From: Stutzerimonas stutzeri
Lineage (GTDB): Bacteria > Pseudomonadota > Gammaproteobacteria > Pseudomonadales > Pseudomonadaceae
Direction of reading: 5' to 3'
DNA: 64,000 nt
NCBI RefSeq assembly: GCF_015291885.1
Contig: NZ_CP036186.1
Location: forward strand, 248,001 to 312,000
Shown: positions 41,724 to 50,324 of the stretch, piece by piece
Layout: each line of letters opens with the position of its first letter
Position numbering within the stretch: position 1 is the first letter of the stretch
The notes under the pieces: generated by a model
What the model saw: only the letters and a program-made list of their open reading frames with translations
The model's database searches: none
Told to the model about the DNA's origin: nothing
Position numbers and translations under genes: made by a program

Positions 41724-41774
41724 GCCGACACGGGGATTTTCAATCCCCTGCTCTACCGACTGAGCTACCTGGGC
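41699..41774 (-). tRNA. tRNA-Phe (GAA)
   Basis: The 76-nt cloverleaf includes an encoded CCA. The acceptor stem is GCCCAGG/CCTGGGC, the D arm AGCTCAGTCGGTAGAGC, the anticodon loop TTGAAAA with GAA, and the T arm GGTTCGATTCC. The 3' part is regenerated by the island end, so the gene stays intact. Confidence 0.95.
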
Positions 41775-41785
41775 AACGGGGCGCT

Positions 41786-41814
41786 ATTAGACGGATTTGG
41801 CTTTTGCCTGTCAA
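41786..41814 (-). promoter_or_regulatory. Sigma-70 promoter of tRNA-Phe
   Basis: On the minus strand a perfect TTGACA (-35) is followed after 17 bases by TCTAAT (-10), with the predicted start about 5 bases before the tRNA. Confidence 0.8.
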
Positions 41815-41866
41815 GCGTGGTTCGGAAAAATATTTAATCCGGACGGGCGCTTAGCGCAGCTGACGG

Positions 41867-42139
41867 TCATTCGCTCGGCGGCACGTAGCCTTCGGCCTTG
41901 GCGTAATCCTCGCCGGAGAAGAACTTGTCCATCTCGCCCTGAAGGAACTTGCGGTCCTCGGCGTTCATCATGTTCAGCCGGCGCTCGTTGATCAGCATGG
42001 TCTGGTGCTTCTGCCAGTCGTCCCAGGCCTGCTTGGAAATGTTGTTGTAGATGTCTTCGCCTTTCTGGCCTGGAAACGGCGGGCGCTCGAGGCCGGGGAG
42101 TTCTTCGTTGTACTTGCGGCAGTTCACGGTGCGGGTCAT
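41867..42139 (-). CDS. yggX: Fe(2+)-trafficking / oxidative damage protection protein YggX
   Basis: The 90-residue cytoplasmic protein carries the family signature [10 protein letters not shown], with the redox-active Cys at residue 7, followed by [12 protein letters not shown] and [11 protein letters not shown]. It limits oxidative damage to iron-sulfur proteins. The start overlaps the mutY stop by 4 bp; the mutY-yggX pairing is conserved and fits, as MutY carries an iron-sulfur cluster. Confidence 0.96.
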   Translation of the reverse strand: MTRTVNCRKYNEELPGLERPPFPGQKGEDIYNNISKQAWDDWQKHQTMLINERRLNMMNAEDRKFLQGEMDKFFSGEDYAKAEGYVPPSE

Positions 42140-43203
42140 GTGGTTTCTCCTGCATTCAATTCAGCGGCGGCGCGCTTGAGCAGTGTCTTTACTGGCGCGG
42201 CAAGGCCGAGGCGCGGCGGGGTGGCGAGGTTATACCAGAGCCAGTCGGCCTCGGCCACGGCGTCGGGCGCGGACTTGACCCTGATCAGCCAGGGCTCGAT
42301 AGCCAATTGGAAATGGCTGAATGTGTGGGTTAGGCCTGGCAGCTCGCGGCGCTCCTCGAGCTGCAGGGCATGCCGCTCGGCCAAAGGGTCGAGAGCTGCG
42401 AGGTCGTCCAGCTCCGGCAGGCTCCAAAGCCCACCCCACAGTCCCGTCGACGGACGGCGGTAGAGCAGGATAGCGCCGTCGCGATTGGCCAGCAGCGGCA
42501 TCAGTGTGCGTTTTTGCGGCAGCGCCTTGCGCGGTTTGGGCACCGGGAATTCGGTTTCGCGCCCGAGCAGGTGGGCGCGGCAGCCGTCCTTGAGCGGGCA
42601 GAGCAGGCAGCTCGGGCGGCTACGGGTGCACAGCGTGGCACCGAGATCCATCATCGCCTGGGTGTAATGGTTGACCCGCTGCTGCGGGGTGAAGCGCTCG
42701 GCTACCTCCCACAGCTGGCGGGCCACTTTCGGCTCGCCGGGATAACCGTCCTGGGCGACGTAGCGGGCCAGCACGCGCTTGACGTTGCCGTCGAGGATCG
42801 GCGCCCGCAGGCCCAGGCTGATGCTGGCTATGGCGCCGGCCGTGGAGCGGCCAATGCCAGGTAGTTCGGCGAGCTGGTCGACATCCGCAGGAAACACGCC
42901 GTCATACTCCGCGACAATGAGTTTCGCGGTCTTGTGCAGATTGCGTGCACGGCTGTAGTAACCGAGGCCGGTCCACAGGTGCAGGACTTCATCTTCCTCG
43001 GCGGCGGCGAGTGCCTCGACACTGGGCAGCGCGTCCATGAAGCGGTCGAAGTAGCCGAGCACGGTGCTGACCTGGGTCTGCTGCAGCATGATTTCGGACA
43101 CCCACACGCGGTACGGCGTGATGTTCTGCTGCCAGGGCAGATCCTTGCGGCCGTGGCGGTCGAACCAGTCGAGGACCGCCGCGCCGAACTGCTCGGGACT
43201 CAT
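42136..43203 (-). CDS. mutY: Adenine DNA glycosylase MutY
   Basis: The 355-residue enzyme removes A mispaired with 8-oxoG. The helix-hairpin-helix [12 protein letters not shown] and catalytic Asp ([14 protein letters not shown]) are present, the catalytic Glu lies in [13 protein letters not shown], and the [4Fe-4S] cysteines are in [19 protein letters not shown]-terminal NUDIX-like domain (about 230-350) reads the 8-oxoG. It overlaps asmA and yggX by 4 bp on either side. Confidence 0.96.
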   Translation of the reverse strand: MSPEQFGAAVLDWFDRHGRKDLPWQQNITPYRVWVSEIMLQQTQVSTVLGYFDRFMDALPSVEALAAAEEDEVLHLWTGLGYYSRARNLHKTAKLIVAEYDGVFPADVDQLAELPGIGRSTAGAIASISLGLRAPILDGNVKRVLARYVAQDGYPGEPKVARQLWEVAERFTPQQRVNHYTQAMMDLGATLCTRSRPSCLLCPLKDGCRAHLLGRETEFPVPKPRKALPQKRTLMPLLANRDGAILLYRRPSTGLWGGLWSLPELDDLAALDPLAERHALQLEERRELPGLTHTFSHFQLAIEPWLIRVKSAPDAVAEADWLWYNLATPPRLGLAAPVKTLLKRAAAELNAGETT

Positions 43204-45422
43204 CGGTTGAACAGGCCCTTGAGTGCGTCCTTGAGCTCCGGGCTGACCTTGTCGCCGAGCTTCTCCTCAATCTTCTCGTTGAGCTTTTCACCGGCCAGCC
43301 GCGCTGCGACCTTGCCCAGGGCGTCGTTGTCGAAGCGGCAGGCTTTGGCGCCCAGCTCCAGTGGGCCGCGGCAGCGCAGCGGCCATTCGATGCCGACGTA
43401 GCGCTCGTTGACCTGGCAGGCCGGGTCCGGCATGGCGCCCTTGTCGCCTTCGATGACGATACCGACGCGGTAGTCCATGCCCAGCACGCGCAGGTCGACA
43501 TCGCCGTTGCCGTTGACGGTCAGGCCAGGAATGCTGGCCTTGAGGTCGGGGTTGCTGGCGACGCCGTTGCGCAGGGTCAGATTGCCCTTGAGTTCGCGGA
43601 ACGGCGTGTCCTTGCTGCGTGGGTCGCTGGCGAGCGGCTTGCGATTGAGCGTCGCAATGGCTCGGCACAGCTGCTGCTCCAGGTTGGCATCGACCAGCAC
43701 ACCGTTGTCGATGATGAAGCCGACCTTGCCGTTGAGGTTGTCGATCCAGGCCTTTTCACTGTTGCCCTGGGTACGCAGGTCGGCATCCAGATTCAACAGG
43801 CCCTTGACCACCACTTCTTCGCCCTGGCTTTCCAGAAGACGCTCGACTGGCACGCCGTTGAAGCGGTGCTGCACCGTCAATAGTGGTTGGGGTGGGCGCA
43901 CGTCGAGGCTGGCAGAGCCATCCAGGCGACCGCCATACAGCCCGCCGCGCACTTCCTGCAGGGTCAGCAGGCCGTTGCGGGTACGAGCCTTGAGGTTGAA
44001 GCCGTCCAGCGGGATTTTCATTGCGGTCAGGCTGCCGATGGCCAGGTTGACCTCGGTGTCGAGCTTGCGCAGCTGATCCAGCGGCAACACCGAAGCTTCG
44101 CTCCAGGCCTGCTGGGTCGGCGCGTTCGGCAGTGGTGTGGTGCCGCTGCCGATTGCGCTGGCCTGGGTGCTCTTGACCTCGCTCTTGCGCGCTGCCTCGG
44201 CCGCTTGTTCCTTGCTTGGTGGCGCTAGGTAGCGGTCGAGGTTGAGACGATCGCCCTTGAGGTCAACGCGCAGCGCCTGGCGGGCGAAGTCGCTGATGGC
44301 AATGCGGCCGGTGAAGGTGCTGTCGTCTAGCTTCAGGGTCAGCTCTTCCAGCGCGATGCTGTTTGGCGTGCCACTCAGACGGCTGACCAGTTCGGCCTTG
44401 CTCAGCGTAGCGCCATCGGCCATTGCCGGCAGTTTCTGGCCGGTGCCCTGGAGAAACTCGCGCAGGTTGAACTGCGCGACCGTCAATGCGCCGCTGATCT
44501 TCGGTTCCTTGTCCAGGTCGCGTGCCTTCAGCTCGCCCAGGCCGCGCAGCTGGTTGGCAGTGAACTTCAGGCTGTTCCATTCGGCGATCTGCGCGGCGAG
44601 ATCGACCAGCAACTGGCCCTGGGCGCTGAAGGTCAGTGTCTGGCCTTGCAGCGGCTCGCCGGAAGCCTCGCCGGACAGGCGCATGTCTTCGAACTGGTAG
44701 CGCTTGAGCTGGTTGTCGAAACGCAGCGCGCCCTGCAGTTCGGTGCGCGCGCGCATCACCGGCTTGTTGCTGCCGAAGAAAGCGTTGAGCTTCACCGGGA
44801 TCGGGCTGCCTTCGCGGATCGCGCCGGTGGTCAGCTCGATGCTTTCGGCGCTGTACTGCTGGCCGGTCTTGGCGTCGTGGTAGGTGACCCGTGCGTCGCT
44901 GACGGTCAGGCTGTCGATGTCCAGGGTCAATGGCTTGCTGCGCGAAGCGGGAGCTGCATCCGGTTCGGTCTGTGGTTCGCTAGCCTCGGCGGTTGGCGCC
45001 GGTTGTTCTGCCTGCTTGGCCGGCTGGCCGACGCCTTCCCAGTTGCCGCGGCCCTGCTCGTCGCGACTCAGGGTCAGGTTGAGGCCGTTCACCTTGATAT
45101 CGCTCATCTGTACTTCGCGGCTCAGCAGCGGCATCACCCGCACCGAGAGGCCGAGCATGCGCAGGTCGGCGAACGGCTGCTCGGGCGTCTGCGCGCTGGC
45201 CAGGGTGGTCTCGTGCAGTTCCAGGCCGAGCCAGGGGAACAGGCTCCAGCCGATGTCACCTTTGATGTCCAGTTCGAGGCCGGCCTTGCTGCGTGCCAGG
45301 TCGCGGATTTCGTCCTTGTAGTCGTTGGGATCGAATAGGTGCGTCAGGGCGAAGCCTGCCGCCACCAGGATCAGCAACAGCCCGAGAAAGACCAGACCCA
45401 GGATTTTGCCGAGCGATTTCAT
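43200..45422 (-). CDS. asmA: AsmA-family inner-membrane/periplasmic protein
   Basis: The 740-residue protein starts MKSLGKILGLVFLGLLLILV with one N-terminal helix and a long beta-rich periplasmic part. The AsmA N-terminal motif DPNDYKDEIRDL and the C-terminal domain (GKVGFIIDNGVLVDANLEQQ, LTVNGNGDVDLRVLGMDYRV, WPLRCRGPL) are clear. AsmA-like proteins are thought to form lipid-transfer bridges affecting outer-membrane composition. The longer upstream reading lacks a start context. It is first in the asmA-mutY-yggX operon. Confidence 0.9.
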   Translation of the reverse strand: MKSLGKILGLVFLGLLLILVAAGFALTHLFDPNDYKDEIRDLARSKAGLELDIKGDIGWSLFPWLGLELHETTLASAQTPEQPFADLRMLGLSVRVMPLLSREVQMSDIKVNGLNLTLSRDEQGRGNWEGVGQPAKQAEQPAPTAEASEPQTEPDAAPASRSKPLTLDIDSLTVSDARVTYHDAKTGQQYSAESIELTTGAIREGSPIPVKLNAFFGSNKPVMRARTELQGALRFDNQLKRYQFEDMRLSGEASGEPLQGQTLTFSAQGQLLVDLAAQIAEWNSLKFTANQLRGLGELKARDLDKEPKISGALTVAQFNLREFLQGTGQKLPAMADGATLSKAELVSRLSGTPNSIALEELTLKLDDSTFTGRIAISDFARQALRVDLKGDRLNLDRYLAPPSKEQAAEAARKSEVKSTQASAIGSGTTPLPNAPTQQAWSEASVLPLDQLRKLDTEVNLAIGSLTAMKIPLDGFNLKARTRNGLLTLQEVRGGLYGGRLDGSASLDVRPPQPLLTVQHRFNGVPVERLLESQGEEVVVKGLLNLDADLRTQGNSEKAWIDNLNGKVGFIIDNGVLVDANLEQQLCRAIATLNRKPLASDPRSKDTPFRELKGNLTLRNGVASNPDLKASIPGLTVNGNGDVDLRVLGMDYRVGIVIEGDKGAMPDPACQVNERYVGIEWPLRCRGPLELGAKACRFDNDALGKVAARLAGEKLNEKIEEKLGDKVSPELKDALKGLFNR

Positions 45423-45632
45423 GGACGAGTCCTTGTAGATGAACGATCTGAAAAGTGCCGAGTATAGCCCTGTGCCTGCGCTTGTCGGGAAGGCGGTCGG
45501 CTTTGGAGTGGAGCTGGGGGAGCTGGTTCCGCCCCAGGCTGCAGCGCAGGGCAAATACGCCCTGTTGCAGCGAATCAGGCGCGGAAGCGTTGATTGCCGG
45601 TAGCAAGGTGGGCTTCAGCTCAGCAGCGCAAT

Positions 45633-46031
45633 CTAGAGCGAATCCAGCGGCAGATGTGTACGCGCGGCCAGGGCGCTGGCTTCCAGGTGCCCAGTCGGAG
45701 CCGCCAGGCGCAACGGCTTGCCGGCTTCACTGGCCTGACGCTGGGTCTCCTCCAGCAGCCGGCGGCCGACGCCGCGCTTGCGGGTGAGCTTGCGTACGCA
45801 CAGGTGTGACAGGCGCCACGCATCGTCGCCGCGCTGCAGCAGGGCGGCGCCGAGCAGGCGGTCATTGAAGCGCCCGGCGATCAGGCTGCCATCGGCCAGC
45901 GCCGCCGCGATCAGCGCTTCGGCGCTAGCATAGGGAGTCAGCAGCCATTCGGGGGCGTCGGCGTAGATTTTCGCCAGATCGGTTAAATCCTGCGGGCTGG
46001 GGTGGGTGACGGATTCGACGTAGACGGGCAT
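45633..46031 (-). CDS. PanZ-like GNAT acetyl-CoA sensor
   Basis: The 132-residue GNAT-fold protein starts MPVYVESVTHPSPQDLTDL and carries the acetyl-CoA-binding loop RKRGVGRRLLEET with RLSHLCVRKLTR ahead of it. The layout matches PanZ/PanM, which binds acetyl-CoA and promotes maturation of PanD in pantothenate synthesis. panD is not nearby. A longer in-frame start is arginine-rich and unlikely. Confidence 0.7.
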   Translation of the reverse strand: MPVYVESVTHPSPQDLTDLAKIYADAPEWLLTPYASAEALIAAALADGSLIAGRFNDRLLGAALLQRGDDAWRLSHLCVRKLTRKRGVGRRLLEETQRQASEAGKPLRLAAPTGHLEASALAARTHLPLDSL

Positions 46032-46501
46032 GGCGACCTTGCGACGGCTGGGCGGAATGCCGGCAAGGATACGCCGAACCGCCGCCAGCGCACGAGACGC
46101 CGGCGGTGGGCGCACCCGTCAATGCAGGCGATGGCGCTCGTGGAGAAAACTCAGCACCGCACGGCGGTAGTGGTTGTACTCGGCGTCGTCGGCCAGGGCG
46201 ATGCGGTCGCGCGGGCGCGGCAGTTTCACTTCGAGGATCTCGCCGATGGTCGCCGAGGGGCCGTTGGTCATCATCACGATGCGGTCGGAAAGCAGCACCG
46301 CTTCGTCGACATCGTGGGTGATCATCATCATGGTGTTGCCCAGGTCCTTCTGGATCTTCATCACCTCGTCCTGCAGGTGCGCGCGGGTGAGTGCATCGAG
46401 GGCGCCGAACGGTTCGTCGAGCAGCAGCACCTTGGGCTTCATCGCCAGCGCGCGGGCGATGCCGACGCGCTGCTTCATGCCGCCGGAGATTTCCTGCGGA
46501 T

Positions 46502-46509
46502 ACTTGTTC
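46502..46509. repeat. Target-site duplication, left copy
   Basis: ACTTGTTC here matches 49018-49025 on the other side of the IS66 element. The 8-bp length is normal for this family. Confidence 0.9.
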
Positions 46510-46609
46510 GTATCCGTCCGGCCAACTCACCTTCCGAACTCCAGCATTAAGGACGATGGTGTCCGCGTATTTTTAAGCGGACGCGATAGCCCTTATCGCC
46601 GGGATTTCC

Positions 46610-46927
46610 ATGCGCCAACGAAGCTCTTACCCCAAACCGTTCAAGGCCCAGGTTGTTCAGGAGTGCCTGCAACCCGGTGCGACCGTTTCCAGCGTTGCCA
46701 TCCGCCACGGCATCAATGCCAACGTCATTCGCAAGTGGCTACCGCTTTATCGAGATCAACTGCCAGCGGCGTTGCCGGCGTTCGTTCCTGCGAGAGTTAC
46801 GCCAAAACGACCAGTTGAACCAGCTGTGATTATCGAGCTACCGCTGGGCGAGCAATCGATCACAGTGAAATGGCCAGCTTCCGATCCTGAAGGATGCGCC
46901 CGCTTTGTCCGGGGGCTCGCCCAGTGA
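46610..46927 (+). CDS. tnpA: IS66 accessory protein TnpA
   Basis: The 105-residue protein has an N-terminal helix-turn-helix (SYPKPFKAQVVQECLQPG, VSSVAIRHGINANVIRKWLP) and a C-terminal region typical of IS66 OrfA. It is needed for transposition, with TnpB and TnpC. It overlaps tnpB by 4 bp (GTGA). Confidence 0.9.
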   Translation: MRQRSSYPKPFKAQVVQECLQPGATVSSVAIRHGINANVIRKWLPLYRDQLPAALPAFVPARVTPKRPVEPAVIIELPLGEQSITVKWPASDPEGCARFVRGLAQ

Positions 46928-47259
46928 TCCGTATCGATAGTATCTGGCTCGCCACCGAACCCATGGATATGCGCGCGGGCACTGAAACCGCGTTGGCTCG
47001 CGTAGTGGCGGTGTTCGGTGCGGCGAAGCCGCACTGTGCTTACCTGTTCGCCAACCGCCGCGCCAACCGCATGAAAGTGTTGGTGCATGACGGTGTAGGG
47101 ATCTGGCTGGCCGCGCGGCGATTGAACCAAGGCAAGTTTCACTGGCCAGGCATCCGCCACGGCTCGGAAGTTGAACTCGACACCGAGCAACTTCAGGCGT
47201 TGGTACTGGGGCTGCCCTGGCAGCGGGTCGGTGCGGGCGGCGCGATCACAGTGCTGTAG
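46924..47259 (+). CDS. tnpB: IS66 accessory protein TnpB
   Basis: The 111-residue protein starts at GTG (product MIRIDSIWLATEPMDMRAG), coupled to the tnpA stop. TEPMDMRAG, YLFANRRANRMKVL and GFHWP-like (GKFHWPG) segments are the IS66 Orf2 signature. Its role in transposition is unclear. Confidence 0.92.
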   Translation: MIRIDSIWLATEPMDMRAGTETALARVVAVFGAAKPHCAYLFANRRANRMKVLVHDGVGIWLAARRLNQGKFHWPGIRHGSEVELDTEQLQALVLGLPWQRVGAGGAITVL

Positions 47260-47320
47260 CACCGGCCATTAGCCTATCGCTTTATCTGCGCGGATCGCCT
47301 GCTCTGGCACAATCAGCGGC

Positions 47321-48859
47321 ATGACTTCCTTGCCCAATCTCGACCAACTAACACCTGAGCAACTGCGCGCACTGGCCGCCCAGTTGCTCACGCAGGTCGA
47401 TGCGATGGGCAAAAAGATCCACCGTGATCAAACCATCATCGAGCAGCTCACCCACGAAATCGCCTGGTTCAAGCGCCACAAGTTCGCCAAGCGTAGCGAG
47501 CAACTAAGCCCTGAACAGGGCAGCCTGCTGGATGATTTGCTCGACACGGACATCGCCGCCATCGAGGCGGAACTGAAAACCCTCAATCCTCCGGCGGCTC
47601 CGGCTGAACCCCGCCAACAGCCCAAGCGCGCGCCGCTGCCAGCCCAGTTTCCGCGTACTGTGATCCGTCACGAGCCGCAGAACACTCAATGCGCCTGCGG
47701 CTGCCCGCTGCAACGCATCGGCGAAGACATCAGCGAAAAGCTGGATTACACGCCTGGCGTGTTCACCGTCGAACAGCATGTGCGTGGCAAGTGGGCCTGC
47801 CGCCAGTGCGAAACATTGATCCAGGCGCCGGTACCAGCCCAGGTGATCGACAAGGGCATCCCCACCGCCGGCCTTCTGGCTCACGTGATGGTGGCCAAAT
47901 TCGCCGACCACTTGCCGCTATATCGGCAAGAGAAAATCTTTGGCCGTGCCGGCCTGGCCATCGCTCGCTCGACACTGGCGCAGTGGGTCGGACAAACCGG
48001 CGTGCAGCTCCAGCCGCTAGTCGATGCCCTGCGCGAAGCCGTGCTGGGCCAACGCGTGATCCACGCTGACGAAACCCCGGTGCAAATGCTCACCCCAGGC
48101 GAGAAGAAAACCCATCGGGCTTACGTCTGGGCCTACAGCACCACACCCTTCGCCGATCTGAAGGCCGTGGTGTATGACTTCAGTCCCAGCCGTGCCGGCG
48201 AGCATGCGCGCAATTTTCTTGGTCAGTGGAATGGCAAGCTGGTCTGCGACGACTTCGCTGGCTACAAGGCCAGCTTCGAGCAAGGCATTACCGAAATCGG
48301 CTGCATGGCCCACGCCCGCCGCAAATTTTTCGATCTGCACTCAGCGAACAAAAGCCAGTTAGCCGAACAGGCGCTGCACTCCATTGCCGGGCTGTATGAA
48401 ATCGAGCGGCAAGCACGGCACATGAGCGATGAAGAACGCTGGCGAATACGCCAGGAAAAGTCTTCACCGATCCTCGATGCGCTGCATGACTGGATGCTGG
48501 CCCAGCATGATCGGGTGCCCAATGGATCAGCCACGGCAAAAGCCCTGGATTACAGCCTAAAACGCTGGCTAGCGCTGACGCGCTATCTGGAAGATGGAGC
48601 CGTGCCCATCGACAACAATCAGGTCGAGAACCAGATTCGGCCTTGGGCATTGGGGCGCTCGAACTGGCTGTTTGCCGGTTCACTACGCAGCGGCAAACGG
48701 GCGGCTGCGATCATGAGTCTGATCCAGTCAGCACGCCTCAACGGTCACGATCCGTACGCCTACCTGAAGGACGTGCTCATGCGGCTACCAACGCAGCGGG
48801 CAAGCGAAATCAGTCAACTGCTGCCGCATCAGTGGATACAGCCTGAAGCAGGCATGTAA
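47321..48859 (+). CDS. tnpC: IS66 transposase TnpC
   Basis: The 512-residue DDE transposase has an N-terminal coiled coil and zinc-binding region (HEPQNTQCACGCPLQRIGED with CRQCET) and a catalytic core with Asp in VIHADETPVQML, Asp in LVCDDFAGYKA and Glu in IDNNQVENQIRPWALGRSNWLFAGS. It is full length, so the element may be active. Confidence 0.95.
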   Translation: MTSLPNLDQLTPEQLRALAAQLLTQVDAMGKKIHRDQTIIEQLTHEIAWFKRHKFAKRSEQLSPEQGSLLDDLLDTDIAAIEAELKTLNPPAAPAEPRQQPKRAPLPAQFPRTVIRHEPQNTQCACGCPLQRIGEDISEKLDYTPGVFTVEQHVRGKWACRQCETLIQAPVPAQVIDKGIPTAGLLAHVMVAKFADHLPLYRQEKIFGRAGLAIARSTLAQWVGQTGVQLQPLVDALREAVLGQRVIHADETPVQMLTPGEKKTHRAYVWAYSTTPFADLKAVVYDFSPSRAGEHARNFLGQWNGKLVCDDFAGYKASFEQGITEIGCMAHARRKFFDLHSANKSQLAEQALHSIAGLYEIERQARHMSDEERWRIRQEKSSPILDALHDWMLAQHDRVPNGSATAKALDYSLKRWLALTRYLEDGAVPIDNNQVENQIRPWALGRSNWLFAGSLRSGKRAAAIMSLIQSARLNGHDPYAYLKDVLMRLPTQRASEISQLLPHQWIQPEAGM

Positions 48860-48868
48860 CCACAGCGG

Positions 48869-48986
48869 TGTATCACCCCAAACAGCCTACCCGTAATAGT
48901 CTCGCACTGATTTTTTGGGCGTTCACGATGTGATACACGGTAAGCGTTCAGCGTGTGATACAGCTACCCGTGCAGCCTGTGATACA
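48869..48986. repeat. Subterminal repeats of the IS66 element
   Basis: GTGATACA occurs at 48930-48937, 48955-48962 and 48979-48986, about 25 bp apart, with an inverted copy at 48869-48876. They lie between tnpC and the right end, a plausible transposase-binding region. Confidence 0.5.
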
Positions 48987-49017
48987 GATACGCAAGGTGA
49001 GTTAGCTAGACGCTTAC

Positions 49018-49025
49018 ACTTGTTC
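49018..49025. repeat. Target-site duplication, right copy
   Basis: ACTTGTTC, identical to 46502-46509; it encodes part of nrtD. Confidence 0.9.
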
Positions 49026-49428
49026 AGCGCGTGGCTCATGTTCACCAGTGCCAGGTTGTGCTCGATCCAGTCGCGCCGCTCGCGCTTGTTCATGCTGCGC
49101 TTGAACAGCTTGTTCACCGCCACTTCGACGTTCTCGTAGACGGTCAGCCAGGGCAGCAGCGAATGGTTCTGGAACACCATGCTGCGGTCCGGGCCAGGGC
49201 CGCGGACTTCCTTGCCGTCGAGGATCACGCCGCCGAGGCTGGGGTCGAGCAGCCCGGCGACGATGTTCAGCACCGTCGACTTGCCGCAGCCGGAGTGGCC
49301 GATGATGGAGATGAACTCGCCCTTGGCGATGTTCAGGTTGATGTCCTTGAGCACCTGCGAGGCAAGGTTGCCGCGCACGAAACTCTTGTCCAGGTGTTCG
49401 ATGGAGAGATAGCTCATGGCGTTGCTCC

Positions 49429-50298
49429 TCAGTTGGCCGGAATGCCGCGGGTGATGCGCTGGCCAACGAAGGCCACCAGGCGATCGAGCACGAAGCCGAC
49501 CACGCCGATGTAGACGAGCGCGAGGATGATGTCGCTGATGCGCGAGGCGTTCCACGCATCCCAGATGAAGAACCCGATGCCGACGCCGCCGATGAGCATC
49601 TCCGCGGCGATGATCGCCAGCCACGACAGGCCGACGCCGATACGCAGGCCGGTGAAGATGTAAGGCGCGGCGGCCGGCAGCATGATGGTCTTGAAGTACT
49701 CGAAACCGTTGAGCTGCAGCACCTGGGCGACGTTGCGGTAGTCCTGCGGGATGTTGCGGATGCCCACTGCGGTATTGATGATGATCGGCCAGATCGCGGT
49801 GATGAAGATGACGAACAGCGCCGAGGGGTGGCTGTCCTGGAAACCCGCCAGCGACAGCGGCAGCCAGGCCAGTGGCGGCACGGTGCGCAGCACCTGGAAG
49901 ATCGGATCGAGGCCGCGCATGGCCCAGTCCGACTGGCCAATCAGCACGCCGAGGCCGACCCCAGCGACCACCGCCAGCATATAACCCACCGCAACCCGCT
50001 GCAGGCTCGCCAGCAGTTGCCAGGCCAGGCCCACGTCATTGCCACCATTGTCGTAGAACGGATCGATGATCAGCTCCCAGGTTTCCGCGACCACCTGCGA
50101 GGGCGGCGGCAGCGCGGCGTCCGCGCCGGAGCAGAGCATCTCCCAGATCACGCCGAGCACCAGCAGGATCACCAGCGGTGGCACCAGCTGCTGCACAGCG
50201 TAGCGGCCGCTGCGCCGAGCCAGTGCGGCGAGGCGGGAAGGGCGGACGATGGATACCGGCTCGGCGGTGGCGGGCTGCAGTTTGACGTTGGCATTCAT
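49429..50298 (-). CDS. nrtB: Nitrate ABC transporter permease NrtB
   Basis: The 289-residue permease has an N-terminal cytoplasmic tail, about six transmembrane helices and the EAA-type loop RNVAQVLQLNGFEYFKTIMLPAAAPYIFTGLRIG. IGGVGIGFFIWDAWN is typical of the nitrate/taurine group. It forms the channel fed by NrtA and powered by NrtD. With nrtD broken it probably has no partner unless another ATPase substitutes. Also called NasE in Klebsiella. Confidence 0.92.
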   Translation of the reverse strand: MNANVKLQPATAEPVSIVRPSRLAALARRSGRYAVQQLVPPLVILLVLGVIWEMLCSGADAALPPPSQVVAETWELIIDPFYDNGGNDVGLAWQLLASLQRVAVGYMLAVVAGVGLGVLIGQSDWAMRGLDPIFQVLRTVPPLAWLPLSLAGFQDSHPSALFVIFITAIWPIIINTAVGIRNIPQDYRNVAQVLQLNGFEYFKTIMLPAAAPYIFTGLRIGVGLSWLAIIAAEMLIGGVGIGFFIWDAWNASRISDIILALVYIGVVGFVLDRLVAFVGQRITRGIPAN

Positions 50299-50324
50299 GG
50301 GCTTTTCCTCGCGGGTTGCGGTTA

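Larger units (their letters stand above)
46510..49017 (+). mobile_element. IS66-family insertion sequence, 2,508 bp
   Basis: Imperfect terminal inverted repeats of about 27 bp (46510-46536 and 48991-49017; both begin GTA when read inward and share AACTCACCTT) and an 8-bp target duplication define the ends exactly. It carries the classical tnpA, tnpB and tnpC genes and appears complete. It is inserted in nrtD. Confidence 0.93.
46119..49417 (-). pseudogene. nrtD: Nitrate ABC transporter ATPase NrtD, split by IS66
   Basis: The 5' part (49417 to 49018) encodes MSYLSIEHLDKSFVRG and Walker A GHSGCGKST. The 3' part (46509 to 46119) resumes KYPQEISGGMKQR (signature), Walker B VLLLDEPFGALD and ITHDVDEAVLLSDR. 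Removing the IS and one copy of the 8-bp duplication leaves exactly 783 nt, a 260-residue ATPase in frame. The break separates Walker A from the signature and Walker B, so neither piece can work. The 3' piece keeps an in-frame ATG but would lack ATP binding. Confidence 0.92.
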
